Below, piece by piece: positions 1-5,537 of a DNA stretch of 5,537 nt. This DNA comes from Acidimicrobiales bacterium (GTDB lineage: Bacteria > Actinomycetota > Acidimicrobiia > Acidimicrobiales > Iamiaceae), in the NCBI GenBank assembly GCA_020439605.1, contig JAGQSI010000130.1, positions 1 to 5,537 of the forward strand, given 5' to 3'. The translations under genes and the position numbers were made by a program. Each line of letters opens with the position of its first letter. The first letter of the stretch is position 1. The notes beneath the pieces were generated by a model, which searched no databases, was not told the DNA's origin, and worked only from the letters and a program-made list of their open reading frames with translations.

Positions 1-91
1 TGAAAACAATGAGGCGATCCCTGGGAAGATCAAGCGAAACATTCTTGAGGTTGTGCTCACGGGCACCACGGATCATCAAGGAGTCAGACAC
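1..91 (-). CDS. uvrA: UvrA, excinuclease ABC subunit A (N-terminal 30 residues; gene runs off the left edge)
   Basis: UvrA is the DNA damage recognition ATPase of nucleotide excision repair; it acts in the cytoplasm and loads UvrB onto lesions. Only the N-terminus is present. Read on the minus strand it gives [20 protein letters not shown] followed by [10 protein letters not shown], which matches the highly conserved start of the family ([10 protein letters not shown], then LPRD.LIVF). The next codon, cut by the edge, should open the TGLSGSGKS Walker A segment. I chose the GTG at 91-89 because UvrA proteins normally have several residues before RGAREHN and because an AGGA lies 9 nt upstream (104-101). 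The internal TTG (79-77) and ATG (76-74) are less likely starts. The SOS box at 128-141 lies 36 nt upstream of this start, as expected for a LexA-controlled repair gene. Identification is secure; only the exact start is inferred. Confidence 0.94.
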   Translation of the reverse strand, partial: MSDSLMIRGAREHNLKNVSLDLPRDRLIVF

Positions 92-100
92 GAGCAGTGA

Positions 101-104
101 TCCT
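101..104 (-). promoter_or_regulatory. Ribosome binding site of uvrA
   Basis: The minus strand reads AGGA here, 9 nt before the GTG at 91-89. It favours that GTG over the in-frame TTG and ATG four and five codons further in. It is a short Shine-Dalgarno match, so support is moderate. Confidence 0.6.
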
Positions 105-127
105 ATCCACTACCACCAACTTCCCGA

Positions 128-141
128 CGAACATTCGTTCG
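128..141. promoter_or_regulatory. SOS box (LexA/DinR operator)
   Basis: The sequence CGAACATTCGTTCG has perfect 5-bp inverted arms (CGAAC/GTTCG) around a 4-nt centre. This is the GAAC-N4-GTTC operator known for LexA in Gram-positive bacteria, including actinobacteria. It lies 36 nt upstream of the uvrA GTG and 49 nt upstream of the ATG of the divergent O-antigen ligase-like gene. Regulation of uvrA by LexA is expected from the known biology of the regulon. Regulation of the plus-strand unit is only inferred from position. I could not place convincing -10/-35 elements for either direction. Confidence 0.83.
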
Positions 142-154
142 CAATTCTCTCGCC

Positions 155-167
155 GGTGATGCTCACC
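155..167. repeat. Small inverted repeat in the divergent intergenic region, possible operator
   Basis: GGTGA-TGC-TCACC has perfect 5-bp arms separated by 3 nt. It lies between the SOS box and the ATG at 191, ending 23 nt before that ATG. It could be an operator or a short hairpin in the 5' leader of the plus-strand unit. The half-site spacing does not fit Crp/FNR-type sites. A 13-bp palindrome can arise by chance, so its function is open. Confidence 0.4.
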
Positions 168-190
168 TAAACGCCTCCGCGTCCGATCTA

Positions 191-1453
191 ATGGGCGAGA
201 TGGACACCACCGCGCCCGAACAATCCAAGGTCGCGGCCGCTCTCATTGTCGCGTTGGCGACAACTATTCCCCTAGCTACCGGCTTTGTTCTCTGGAGCTC
301 CCCCGGAGGCGAGGATGACTGGAACCGGCGGGTCGCGTTCGCGCCGTTCGAACTAGTGCTCTTGTTGGTAGTGCTGTGGACGGCCCCTAGGTGGCGAAGT
401 GTTGGAGAACTTTTCGCCCGAAGAAGCGTTGCGATTGTCTGCACTTGCTTTGGGGCCATTGCGTTGGCCTCATTTCTTGCCAATCCGAGCCCGCTGGGTG
501 TGGCGTGGGGTTTTCACCTCATCGCTGGTGTTTGTGTGATTGCCACAATCGGTATCGCCGGTGAGTACCCAACCACCCGGCTCGCTGTGTTGGTGGCCAT
601 CACTGCGGTGGGCATTTTCCAAGCCCTGTTGGCACTCGCCCAGTCCATCAACGCCAACTCCTTCGGCATCGACTTCATCGACTTTGGTGGACCGCTCTAC
701 CCCTTTGGAAGCTCCTTCGCTGGCCGCGGAGGCCTAACGCACCCCTACCACCTTGCTGTGGTTCTCGTAGTAGCGCAGGGCGCTGCACTACTCGGGCTGC
801 GCTACACATCTGGTTCCACTCGCTCTCAGGTTCCATGGCTGGTCGCTCTCGCCGTGTTGGGTAGTGGCATTGGCGTGACCTACACCCGTGCGGGAGCGAT
901 CGGACAGGTTGGACTTGTCCTGTGTCTGGCTCTTGGCCGTAGCGACAAGAGGATCATGCGCCTCGCCGCAGCCTCAGTGGTAGTTGGCCTGGCGAGCAGC
1001 GCTTTGCTGTTCGGCAACGGATGGGTGGCCAAGAGCGAACAGAGCGTGGGCAAAGGCACTGCCTCTGCGGGTTCAGACCGCTCAGTGCGTCTGCAAGAAG
1101 CACGGGAGCTGATCGAAGCCAACCCGGTACTGGGAGTTGGTCCCGGCCGATACGTGGATGCATTGGCCGAAACGCCCCGCAAGGAGTATCTGCCGGCCCA
1201 CAACCTGATCGCTCACCAAAGCGCTGAGCTTGGCATCGTCGGCGGGGTGCTCACCATTGGCCTACTCGTTCTATTTGGACTGCGCGTACTCAAAGCAGGC
1301 GCATGGACACTTGCGGTCGTCATTCCGATGTTGCCGTTTCTTGCTTTCGACGCGTACCCCTACGTGTTTGCCACCGGTCTGGCCACCACTGCCATATGGC
1401 TTGGTCTGAGCAGACTCTCCTGGCAACAAGAGATTTGCGGGGATCATCAATGA
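191..1453 (+). CDS. O-antigen ligase/polymerase-like (Wzy_C family) polytopic membrane protein
   Basis: The 420-residue protein is almost entirely hydrophobic, with about 11-12 predicted membrane segments between residues 12 and 407 and a polar extracytoplasmic stretch at about 277-343. Several features match the O-antigen ligase family (WaaL/Wzy/RfaL): RGGLTHP at 179-185 (compare G.fghPn), the TYTRAG motif at 230-235 with R233, DRSVR at 296-300, NPVLGVGPG at 311-319, and HN at 337-338 followed by the E346-LG segment. Such proteins transfer or polymerise undecaprenyl-linked glycans on the outer face of the cytoplasmic membrane; ligase and polymerase cannot be told apart here. The start at 191 is the first possible one: no ATG, GTG or TTG lies in frame between the stop at 98-100 and 190. 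No Shine-Dalgarno sequence precedes it, so translation may be leaderless or weak; ATG at 200 is an alternative. Its stop overlaps the next gene's start (ATGA, 1450-1453). Confidence 0.88.
   Translation: MGEMDTTAPEQSKVAAALIVALATTIPLATGFVLWSSPGGEDDWNRRVAFAPFELVLLLVVLWTAPRWRSVGELFARRSVAIVCTCFGAIALASFLANPSPLGVAWGFHLIAGVCVIATIGIAGEYPTTRLAVLVAITAVGIFQALLALAQSINANSFGIDFIDFGGPLYPFGSSFAGRGGLTHPYHLAVVLVVAQGAALLGLRYTSGSTRSQVPWLVALAVLGSGIGVTYTRAGAIGQVGLVLCLALGRSDKRIMRLAAASVVVGLASSALLFGNGWVAKSEQSVGKGTASAGSDRSVRLQEARELIEANPVLGVGPGRYVDALAETPRKEYLPAHNLIAHQSAELGIVGGVLTIGLLVLFGLRVLKAGAWTLAVVIPMLPFLAFDAYPYVFATGLATTAIWLGLSRLSWQQEICGDHQ
1439..1443 (+). promoter_or_regulatory. Ribosome binding site deciding the start at 1450
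   Basis: GGGGA lies 6 nt before the ATG at 1450, inside the end of the preceding gene. Together with the ATGA overlap it fixes 1450 as the start, rather than the upstream in-frame ATG at 1303, which would overlap the previous gene by 150 nt. Confidence 0.65.
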
Positions 1454-2538
1454 ATCCAGACAACGATTCCCTATCGCCCATTCCCTGGGATCAGATCATC
1501 CGATTCTCTCTGCTGGGCGTGCTGGCGTTGCTGGCATGGATCATGGTCGACGTCGCCCGCTATGGCGGCTCGAACCCGGTGAGCCTCATCCAACCGGGCA
1601 CGCTCGGACCCTCAAGCGAGTTGATCCGACAGGACTTCCCAGAAGTGCAACAACCCGAAGGTCTTGGCCTCGATGGCCAGCAGTACTACGCGATAGCTCG
1701 CCACCCAACCGATCTGGAAACAGCCTCTAGATCGCTGGACAACCCCAGGTACCGGCTCGGGCGTCCCCTACTTGGTTGGCTCGCATCAACTGTGAGCCTC
1801 GGCGCCAGCGGAGTCGGGCTCATTTGGGCCCTGTTCGCGGTGGGGCTCGTAGGTATTGCTGCCGGCTCGATCGCTTCGGGTGTCCTTTCGACCACCTGGG
1901 GCGGGCCACCATGGGTTGCAGCATTGTTCCCCCTTCTGCCCGGAGCATGGTGGTCCCTGCGGGTAACTGTCTCAGATGCGTTGGCGCTAGGTCTCGCCCT
2001 ATGTGCCATTGCGTTGTTTGTCAGGAACCGTCATGTTGCAGCGATAGCAGTGGCAGTACTGGCCGTCCTGGCCAAGGAGCCGGTCGTATTGTTGTTCATT
2101 GGTTGGTGGCTCTATGACCGAACCAAGCGCAGCGCCCTTATGGTCGGTATACCTGCGGGAGCTATCGCTGCATGGACGGCCTACCTGGCGTGGCGACTCC
2201 CTCCAGACAGCCAAAGAGCCAACGATCTTGGTCCACCTTTCCTAGGTCTCGTTGAGGCCTTCCGCGACGTGTGGTCCCAGGGCAACGAACTCGTCGGCAT
2301 GGCCGCAACTCTCGGAGGTCTCGCCCTCGGCGGTTTTGCTCTCTACAAGCGTGGCCTTCGCCACCCGCTCGGCTGGGTGCTGGCACTTCAGCTCGGGTTC
2401 ATCTTGGTGATGGGCGTCAACCCAACCTCAGTGAACTTCGGTGCAACCCGTATGGCGATGCCAGCAATGATTACAGGTGTGATCATGGTTCTTACCCCTA
2501 ATCCCTCGGCTGCAATCGAAGAAGAGCTCCGTCCATGA
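1450..2538 (+). CDS. GT-C-like integral membrane protein, probable glycan assembly function
   Basis: The 362-residue polytopic protein starts with a membrane segment at about 14-35. A long polar extracytoplasmic loop follows (about 36-104) with LDGQQYYAIARHP at 74-86 and NPRYRLGRPLL at 98-108. A DGQ-YY motif followed by a YR-RPL segment in the first loop is typical of a group of bacterial membrane proteins with a GT-C-type layout, in which an acidic residue of the first loop is the usual catalytic candidate (here D75). Further marks are SDALALGLAL at 175-184, AKEP at 208-211 at the start of a membrane segment, and R334 near the C-terminus. About 8-9 membrane segments are predicted. It may transfer sugars from a polyprenyl-phosphate donor, but donor and acceptor are unknown and a glycan export or assembly role without catalysis is possible. 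It overlaps both neighbours by ATGA, pointing to translational coupling. Confidence 0.75.
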   Translation: MNPDNDSLSPIPWDQIIRFSLLGVLALLAWIMVDVARYGGSNPVSLIQPGTLGPSSELIRQDFPEVQQPEGLGLDGQQYYAIARHPTDLETASRSLDNPRYRLGRPLLGWLASTVSLGASGVGLIWALFAVGLVGIAAGSIASGVLSTTWGGPPWVAALFPLLPGAWWSLRVTVSDALALGLALCAIALFVRNRHVAAIAVAVLAVLAKEPVVLLFIGWWLYDRTKRSALMVGIPAGAIAAWTAYLAWRLPPDSQRANDLGPPFLGLVEAFRDVWSQGNELVGMAATLGGLALGGFALYKRGLRHPLGWVLALQLGFILVMGVNPTSVNFGATRMAMPAMITGVIMVLTPNPSAAIEEELRP

Positions 2539-3512
2539 GTTCGAGGACCTCACGGGTATATCGAGACGGGATCGTCGTTGCCGAGAACTGTGAAAGACAT
2601 GAATTAGGCGCCTTCATCGCAGACGAACGCTGCATTGTTTGGATAGATCTCTGTGGACCGCTCGATGGAGAACTAGATCAACTCGCTGATCGCCTCGGAC
2701 TACACGAGCTAGCGGTCGAGGATGCTCTAGAGCCTCACCAGAGACCGAAGCTAGATCGCTATCCCGACCATCTATTCCTGGCTTGTCGGGCAACTTCGCT
2801 GGATCCCGACACTGCAGATTTGATCGAGTCAGAGATCGATGCCTTCATCGGTGAGCGCTGGCTCATCACGGTTCGCCAGGACTCCGCCTTCGATATGACC
2901 GAAGTTGTTGCTCGATGGGATCGTTCGCCGGACCTAGCCCGCCATGGTGTCGGCTATTTGGTCTATGGACTACTTGACGTAGTGGTGGATGGCTATTTCG
3001 ACACTGTCGAACGCTTCGACGAGTTCTACGACAACGTGAGCGAATCGATTTTCGCTGAGCATCCACTTGAGCCGAGCCAGCAACTCCACTGGTTCCAGAT
3101 GCGGCGCTCACTGTTTCGCCTTCACCGTCTCGCTGTACCCATGCGCGAGTTGGTGAGTTCGTTGATGAGAAGGGAGCACTCCGCTGTTCCAGAACCGTTG
3201 TACCCGTACTTCCAGGACGTATACGACCACATTTTGAGGGCGACAGAATCTACCGACGCCCTAAGAGATCTTGTGTCAACCATTGTCGAGACAAACCTAA
3301 GTCTGCGTGACTACCGCCAGAACCAGATTATGAAGAAGGTGACAAGTTGGGCAGCGATAGTTGCGGTGCCAACGCTCATCACCGGGTTTTACGGGATGAA
3401 CGTTCCCTATCCAGGTTTTGGCAACCAGAGCGGCGTGATCGTCTCTGTGGTTCTGATGGCGGCGATATCGGCGCTTCTGTATCGAACTTTTCGTCGTAGG
3501 GACTGGCTGTAG
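2535..3512 (+). CDS. corA: CorA-family divalent cation (Mg2+/Co2+-type) channel
   Basis: This is a complete CorA-like protein of 325 residues, a normal length for the family. The cytoplasmic N-terminal domain carries WIDLCGP (36-42), LGLHELAVEDA (54-64), QRPKLDRY (69-76) and FIGERWLITVR (104-114). The long helical stalk contains YPYFQDVYDH (223-232) and QNQIMKKVT (262-270). Membrane segment 1 (about 270-286) ends in the family signature YGMN (286-289), and segment 2 spans about 299-317. The basic C-terminus FRRRDWL is also typical. CorA forms homopentameric channels for Mg2+, sometimes Co2+ or Ni2+; Zn2+ export or uptake occurs in the ZntB branch, so the ion is not certain. The loop after GMN reads VPYPGFGNQ instead of the classical MPE type. 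The start overlaps the stop of the glycan gene (ATGA, 2535-2538); the purine run GAAGAAGAG at 2518-2526 may help initiation. It is the last gene of the plus-strand unit. Confidence 0.94.
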   Translation: MSSRTSRVYRDGIVVAENCERHELGAFIADERCIVWIDLCGPLDGELDQLADRLGLHELAVEDALEPHQRPKLDRYPDHLFLACRATSLDPDTADLIESEIDAFIGERWLITVRQDSAFDMTEVVARWDRSPDLARHGVGYLVYGLLDVVVDGYFDTVERFDEFYDNVSESIFAEHPLEPSQQLHWFQMRRSLFRLHRLAVPMRELVSSLMRREHSAVPEPLYPYFQDVYDHILRATESTDALRDLVSTIVETNLSLRDYRQNQIMKKVTSWAAIVAVPTLITGFYGMNVPYPGFGNQSGVIVSVVLMAAISALLYRTFRRRDWL

Positions 3513-3564
3513 CCGAATCCGAATAAAGCGACGGCCCGTACAACGGCTACTGCTACGGCTACGG
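3513..3564. other. Convergent intergenic gap without a recognisable intrinsic terminator
   Basis: This 52-bp gap separates the stops of corA (plus) and the glycosyltransferase gene (minus). It holds a doubled CCGAAT at 3513-3524 and most of the GGCTAC repeat. GTAGCCG at 3509-3515, at the corA stop, can pair with the GGCTAC copies (for example CGGCTAC at 3544-3550, or a longer pairing with G-U pairs of 3504-3515 with 3556-3567). The loop would be 28-40 nt and no T-run follows, so this is not a standard terminator. Confidence 0.5.
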
Positions 3565-3570
3565 CTACGG
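3545..3570. repeat. GGCTAC hexamer tandem repeat (about 4.3 copies) spanning the glycosyltransferase stop codon
   Basis: The copies are GGCTAC (3545-3550), TGCTAC (3551-3556), GGCTAC (3557-3562) and GGCTAC (3563-3568), followed by GG. Three copies are identical and one has a single change. On the minus strand the unit reads GTAGCC, and because it is two codons long every copy puts a TAG in the reading frame of the glycosyltransferase gene. The first of these (3567-3565) is the actual stop, and three more follow at 3561-3559, 3555-3553 and 3549-3547. Confidence 0.9.
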
Positions 3571-5340
3571 AATGTAGGACGCCTCGGCCCCTGTACATGC
3601 CGCCACCGGGCGTTGCGGCCCGAGCGATGGATCTGGCGCCTCATCAAAATGGTAGAGCAGGATGGCGCCACCGCCGAGGGTACCTACCGGGCAGTATTTA
3701 CGAAGCCAGCCGAGACTGAACCCAGGTGGCGGCGACTTCTCCTGACTGGCCCAGACGCTGTTGTCTCGGCGAGTCTGCATTAGAGGTGTCACCCCTACCG
3801 CTACCCATCCACGAACGGTCTGCGGCTCCACGTTGGTGAGAGATCTACTCCCGCCACCTACATGCATTCCCCTCGTGGTGTCGACAGCCACATATGGCTG
3901 GTCCTTGGTCTCGGCCCAATTGCGAACCTCGTATAGGGCCTGCCCTGCATCGATATTCGAATCGCTTACCCACTGGTAGCCAGGGGTCCACGGCCAGGGA
4001 TTCCAGGCCAAGCTGTGTGGTGCCGCAAGAATCGAAGTCGAAACACCTACCAGCACAATCACGGCAATGGCCCCGGTGGCCATCTGGGGCTTGATCGTGT
4101 TCAGGCGGGTCAGAGCGCCAAGTCCGATGTAGGCAAACGCAACGGTAGGTAACGCCAGCCTCAGTCCTAGGTTGAGTGGCTGCGCCAACAAGAACAACCA
4201 CAGGGCCAACGCTGGCCCCACGACGAAGCGCAACAGGTCTCTTCTGGCGAACTGGCGTGTGGCGCTGAGCACCCAACCGACGACGATCCCAGCGACAATT
4301 GTGAACGGGATCTTCATGAGTGCGCTGAGCGGGAAGTACCACCACACTGCCCCATCCCAGCTGCGCCCCAACAGTGATGCTGGCCTTGGAACCGATGTGA
4401 TCTCCAGGTACGCGAAACCAGCGCGCCACTCCAACGGCAAGGGCAGCGCCCCTACAAGCCGTGACAGGACCGAGCTGGCGCCTCCTTGAGCAACCAGACC
4501 ATCGAAAGATGCTTGCACCGCGGGTGACGAACCCCCCGGTGACAAGCCTCGATAGATGACCCACACCACTACAAGCGAAACAACCGATATGAGCCCGACA
4601 TCTCGAACAGTGGAGCGCACATCGTGGCGATAATGCTCAGCCACAATCACGACTATGTACAGGGCTAGCACCAGGGCGGTGTGGCGCGTGGCCAATGCCA
4701 GTCCCAGTGCTACTGCCACGCCGACCAAACGTATTGTTGAAGGCGACTCACGCCACCTCATCGCCAAGTAGGCAATACCCAAACTGGCGAGTGTGAACGC
4801 GATATCGAGCATGGCAAAGTGGCCAATTCCCACAACATATGGCGTAGCTAGCCACATCACGCCACTAAACAGGCCTCCGAGTGGACCGAACCACCTGCCA
4901 GCGAACAACATGATCAAGGCGCCACAGGCCACTGCCTCCAGCAGCACTACTGCTCGGCCATAGAGCAATATGTTGTCGAGCCGGCCAGCATCGTGGTTGG
5001 CGGAAATGAAGTCATCTGACCAGTCAAACCAGTCCCCTCGTTCCCATGCGTCGCTCTGGGGAACGATCGGCTTTGCCAGCAATGCCGGAAACGCAGCCAG
5101 AACCTTGGGCAATGGAGGATGTTCCGGGTTCATGCGCAGATCCCGCCTGACCAGCACTGCCACGCCACTAGAGATATCCACTCCTTCGTCCACGGTGGGC
5201 GCATCGTTGGCGCCTTGATGCAAACCAATCGCCATGAACAACACAGCAGCGAGGACAAAGACCAGCCAGCGCCGCCGCACGATCAGACCTTGAACACCGA
5301 CCAGATCCTCACATGGCGACGGCGATGTGGAGGTCTGCAT
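3565..5340 (-). CDS. ArnT/PMT-like (GT39-type) membrane glycosyltransferase using a polyprenyl-phosphate sugar donor
   Basis: The 591-residue GT-C protein has about 10-12 membrane segments from residue 24 to about 440 and an extracytoplasmic C-terminal part of about 150 residues. The first loop holds TVDEG at 49-53 (D51-E52, the catalytic acidic pair position of the PMT/ArnT superfamily) and NPEHPPLPK at 71-79. Later come GHFAMLDIAFT (173-183), WDGAVWWYFPLSALMKIPF (328-346), GLRLALP (392-398) and SDSNIDAGQAL (459-469). The last resembles the DSN.DWGQDL motif of these transferases, with alanine where tryptophan is usual. The enzyme is expected to move a sugar from a lipid-phosphate carrier to a lipid, glycan or protein outside the membrane; the actual substrates are unknown. 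The ATG at 5340 has no clear Shine-Dalgarno sequence. An in-frame GTG at 5280 is preceded by AAGG (5291-5288) with a 7-nt gap and would give a 571-residue protein starting VRRRWLVFVL. The gene begins 33 nt after the uvrB stop on the same strand, so read-through from uvrB is likely. Confidence 0.87.
   Translation of the reverse strand: MQTSTSPSPCEDLVGVQGLIVRRRWLVFVLAAVLFMAIGLHQGANDAPTVDEGVDISSGVAVLVRRDLRMNPEHPPLPKVLAAFPALLAKPIVPQSDAWERGDWFDWSDDFISANHDAGRLDNILLYGRAVVLLEAVACGALIMLFAGRWFGPLGGLFSGVMWLATPYVVGIGHFAMLDIAFTLASLGIAYLAMRWRESPSTIRLVGVAVALGLALATRHTALVLALYIVVIVAEHYRHDVRSTVRDVGLISVVSLVVVWVIYRGLSPGGSSPAVQASFDGLVAQGGASSVLSRLVGALPLPLEWRAGFAYLEITSVPRPASLLGRSWDGAVWWYFPLSALMKIPFTIVAGIVVGWVLSATRQFARRDLLRFVVGPALALWLFLLAQPLNLGLRLALPTVAFAYIGLGALTRLNTIKPQMATGAIAVIVLVGVSTSILAAPHSLAWNPWPWTPGYQWVSDSNIDAGQALYEVRNWAETKDQPYVAVDTTRGMHVGGGSRSLTNVEPQTVRGWVAVGVTPLMQTRRDNSVWASQEKSPPPGFSLGWLRKYCPVGTLGGGAILLYHFDEAPDPSLGPQRPVAACTGAEASYIP
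5288..5291 (-). promoter_or_regulatory. Possible ribosome binding site for an alternative GTG start of the glycosyltransferase gene
   Basis: The minus strand reads AAGG here, 7 nt before an in-frame GTG at 5280-5278. The ATG at 5340 lacks a comparable site. The shorter form would begin with a basic segment directly before the first membrane helix. The match is only four bases, so this remains an alternative. Confidence 0.35.
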
Positions 5341-5373
5341 AGGTGAACAACTTACGGCGCGTACCGAGTGCCG

Positions 5374-5537
5374 CTAGCGGACCTGACTCAGTTCCCGGCG
5401 CAAGTCCTTGATCTCGTCTCGAAGACGTGCTGCGTATTCAAATCTCAATTCCTGAGACGCCTGTGACATTTCTTCTTCTAGCGTCCTGATCAGGCGTTCA
5501 AGCTCGTCGCCGGGTAGCTCTGCCAACTCTTGGCGTC
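5374..5537 (-). CDS. uvrB: UvrB, excinuclease ABC subunit B (C-terminal 53 residues; gene runs off the right edge)
   Basis: UvrB is the helicase-like damage verification subunit of nucleotide excision repair; it receives DNA from UvrA and recruits UvrC. Only the C-terminal tail is present, ending with TAG at 5376-5374. It reads RQELAELPGDELERLIRTLE, then EEMSQASQELRFEYAARLRD and EIKDLRRELSQVR. This is a complete UVR domain: a helical hairpin with the LEEEM..A...L.FE.AA.LRDEI..L pattern that contacts UvrC. UvrC also carries a UVR motif, but there it is internal, whereas here the protein ends straight after it, as in UvrB. No terminator is seen between this stop and the glycosyltransferase start at 5340, which fits co-transcription. 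Confidence 0.92.
   Translation of the reverse strand, partial: RQELAELPGDELERLIRTLEEEMSQASQELRFEYAARLRDEIKDLRRELSQVR

Noticed and set aside
100..131. Damage-inducible, LexA-independent (RecA-NDp/PafBC-type) promoter for uvrA, with TCGTCGGGA and TAGGAT on the minus strand
   Set aside because: The first element fits only in part, the spacing to TAGGAT is too long, and the start site implied would fall after the uvrA ribosome binding site.
163..483. 106-codon open frame on the minus strand overlapping the uvrA upstream region
   Set aside because: It lies antisense to the O-antigen ligase-like gene, its product is of low complexity without a domain, and the divergent control region occupies its 3' end.
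1303..1449. N-terminal extension of the GT-C-like protein from an upstream in-frame ATG at 1303
   Set aside because: The added residues are hydrophilic and Cys/Arg/His-rich, lie wholly inside the end of the O-antigen ligase-like gene, and the ATG at 1450 has a GGGGA site and an ATGA overlap.
2866..3111. 81-codon open frame antisense to corA
   Set aside because: Arg/Ser-rich translation typical of antisense shadows in G+C-rich DNA; the corA frame is well conserved throughout.
3504..3567. Bidirectional intrinsic terminator formed by GTAGCCG and the GGCTAC copies
   Set aside because: Pairing is possible, but the loop would be 28-40 nt, part of the stem needs G-U pairs and no T-run follows on either strand.
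3545..3570. CRISPR-like array
   Set aside because: The units are 6 bp, directly adjacent and without spacers; this is a simple tandem repeat.
3845..4564. 239-codon open frame on the minus strand
   Set aside because: It is a shifted-frame shadow inside the glycosyltransferase gene; its Arg/Cys/Gly-rich product has no recognisable domain, while the other frame has clear family motifs.

Overview
The window looks like chromosomal DNA of an actinobacterium (Actinomycetota). The evidence is moderately high G+C (about 55-67% in the lines sampled), the style of the UvrA and UvrB termini, the CorA variant, and a Cheo/LexA-type SOS box of the form CGAAC-N4-GTTCG. No finer placement is supported by the sequence, although a lineage such as Acidimicrobiia would fit the moderate G+C.

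Layout from left to right. Positions 1-91 (minus) hold the first 30 codons of uvrA, running off the left edge. Positions 92-190 form a short divergent intergenic region with a near-perfect SOS box (128-141), a ribosome binding site for uvrA (101-104) and a second small inverted repeat (155-167). Positions 191-3512 (plus) hold a tightly packed three-gene unit: an O-antigen ligase/polymerase-like membrane protein, a GT-C-like membrane protein, and a CorA-family divalent cation channel. Both junctions in this unit are ATGA stop/start overlaps, so it is probably one mRNA with translational coupling. Positions 3513-3564 are a convergent gap with hexamer tandem repeats. Positions 3565-5340 (minus) encode an ArnT/PMT-like (GT39-type) membrane glycosyltransferase. 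Positions 5374-5537 (minus) hold the last 53 codons of uvrB, running off the right edge.

The two ends are therefore the nucleotide excision repair genes uvrB and uvrA on the same strand. They are separated by about 5.3 kb of envelope functions, of which only the glycosyltransferase is co-oriented with the repair genes. The three membrane glycan proteins suggest assembly of a surface glycan from polyprenyl-linked sugars. The window contains no soluble glycosyltransferase, flippase or nucleotide-sugar gene, so the rest of such a pathway must lie elsewhere.

The most interesting points are the SOS box lying between uvrA and the glycan/CorA unit, the co-translation of CorA with glycan genes, and a hexamer repeat that places several in-frame stop codons at the end of the glycosyltransferase. 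No RNA genes, mobile elements or CRISPR arrays were seen.
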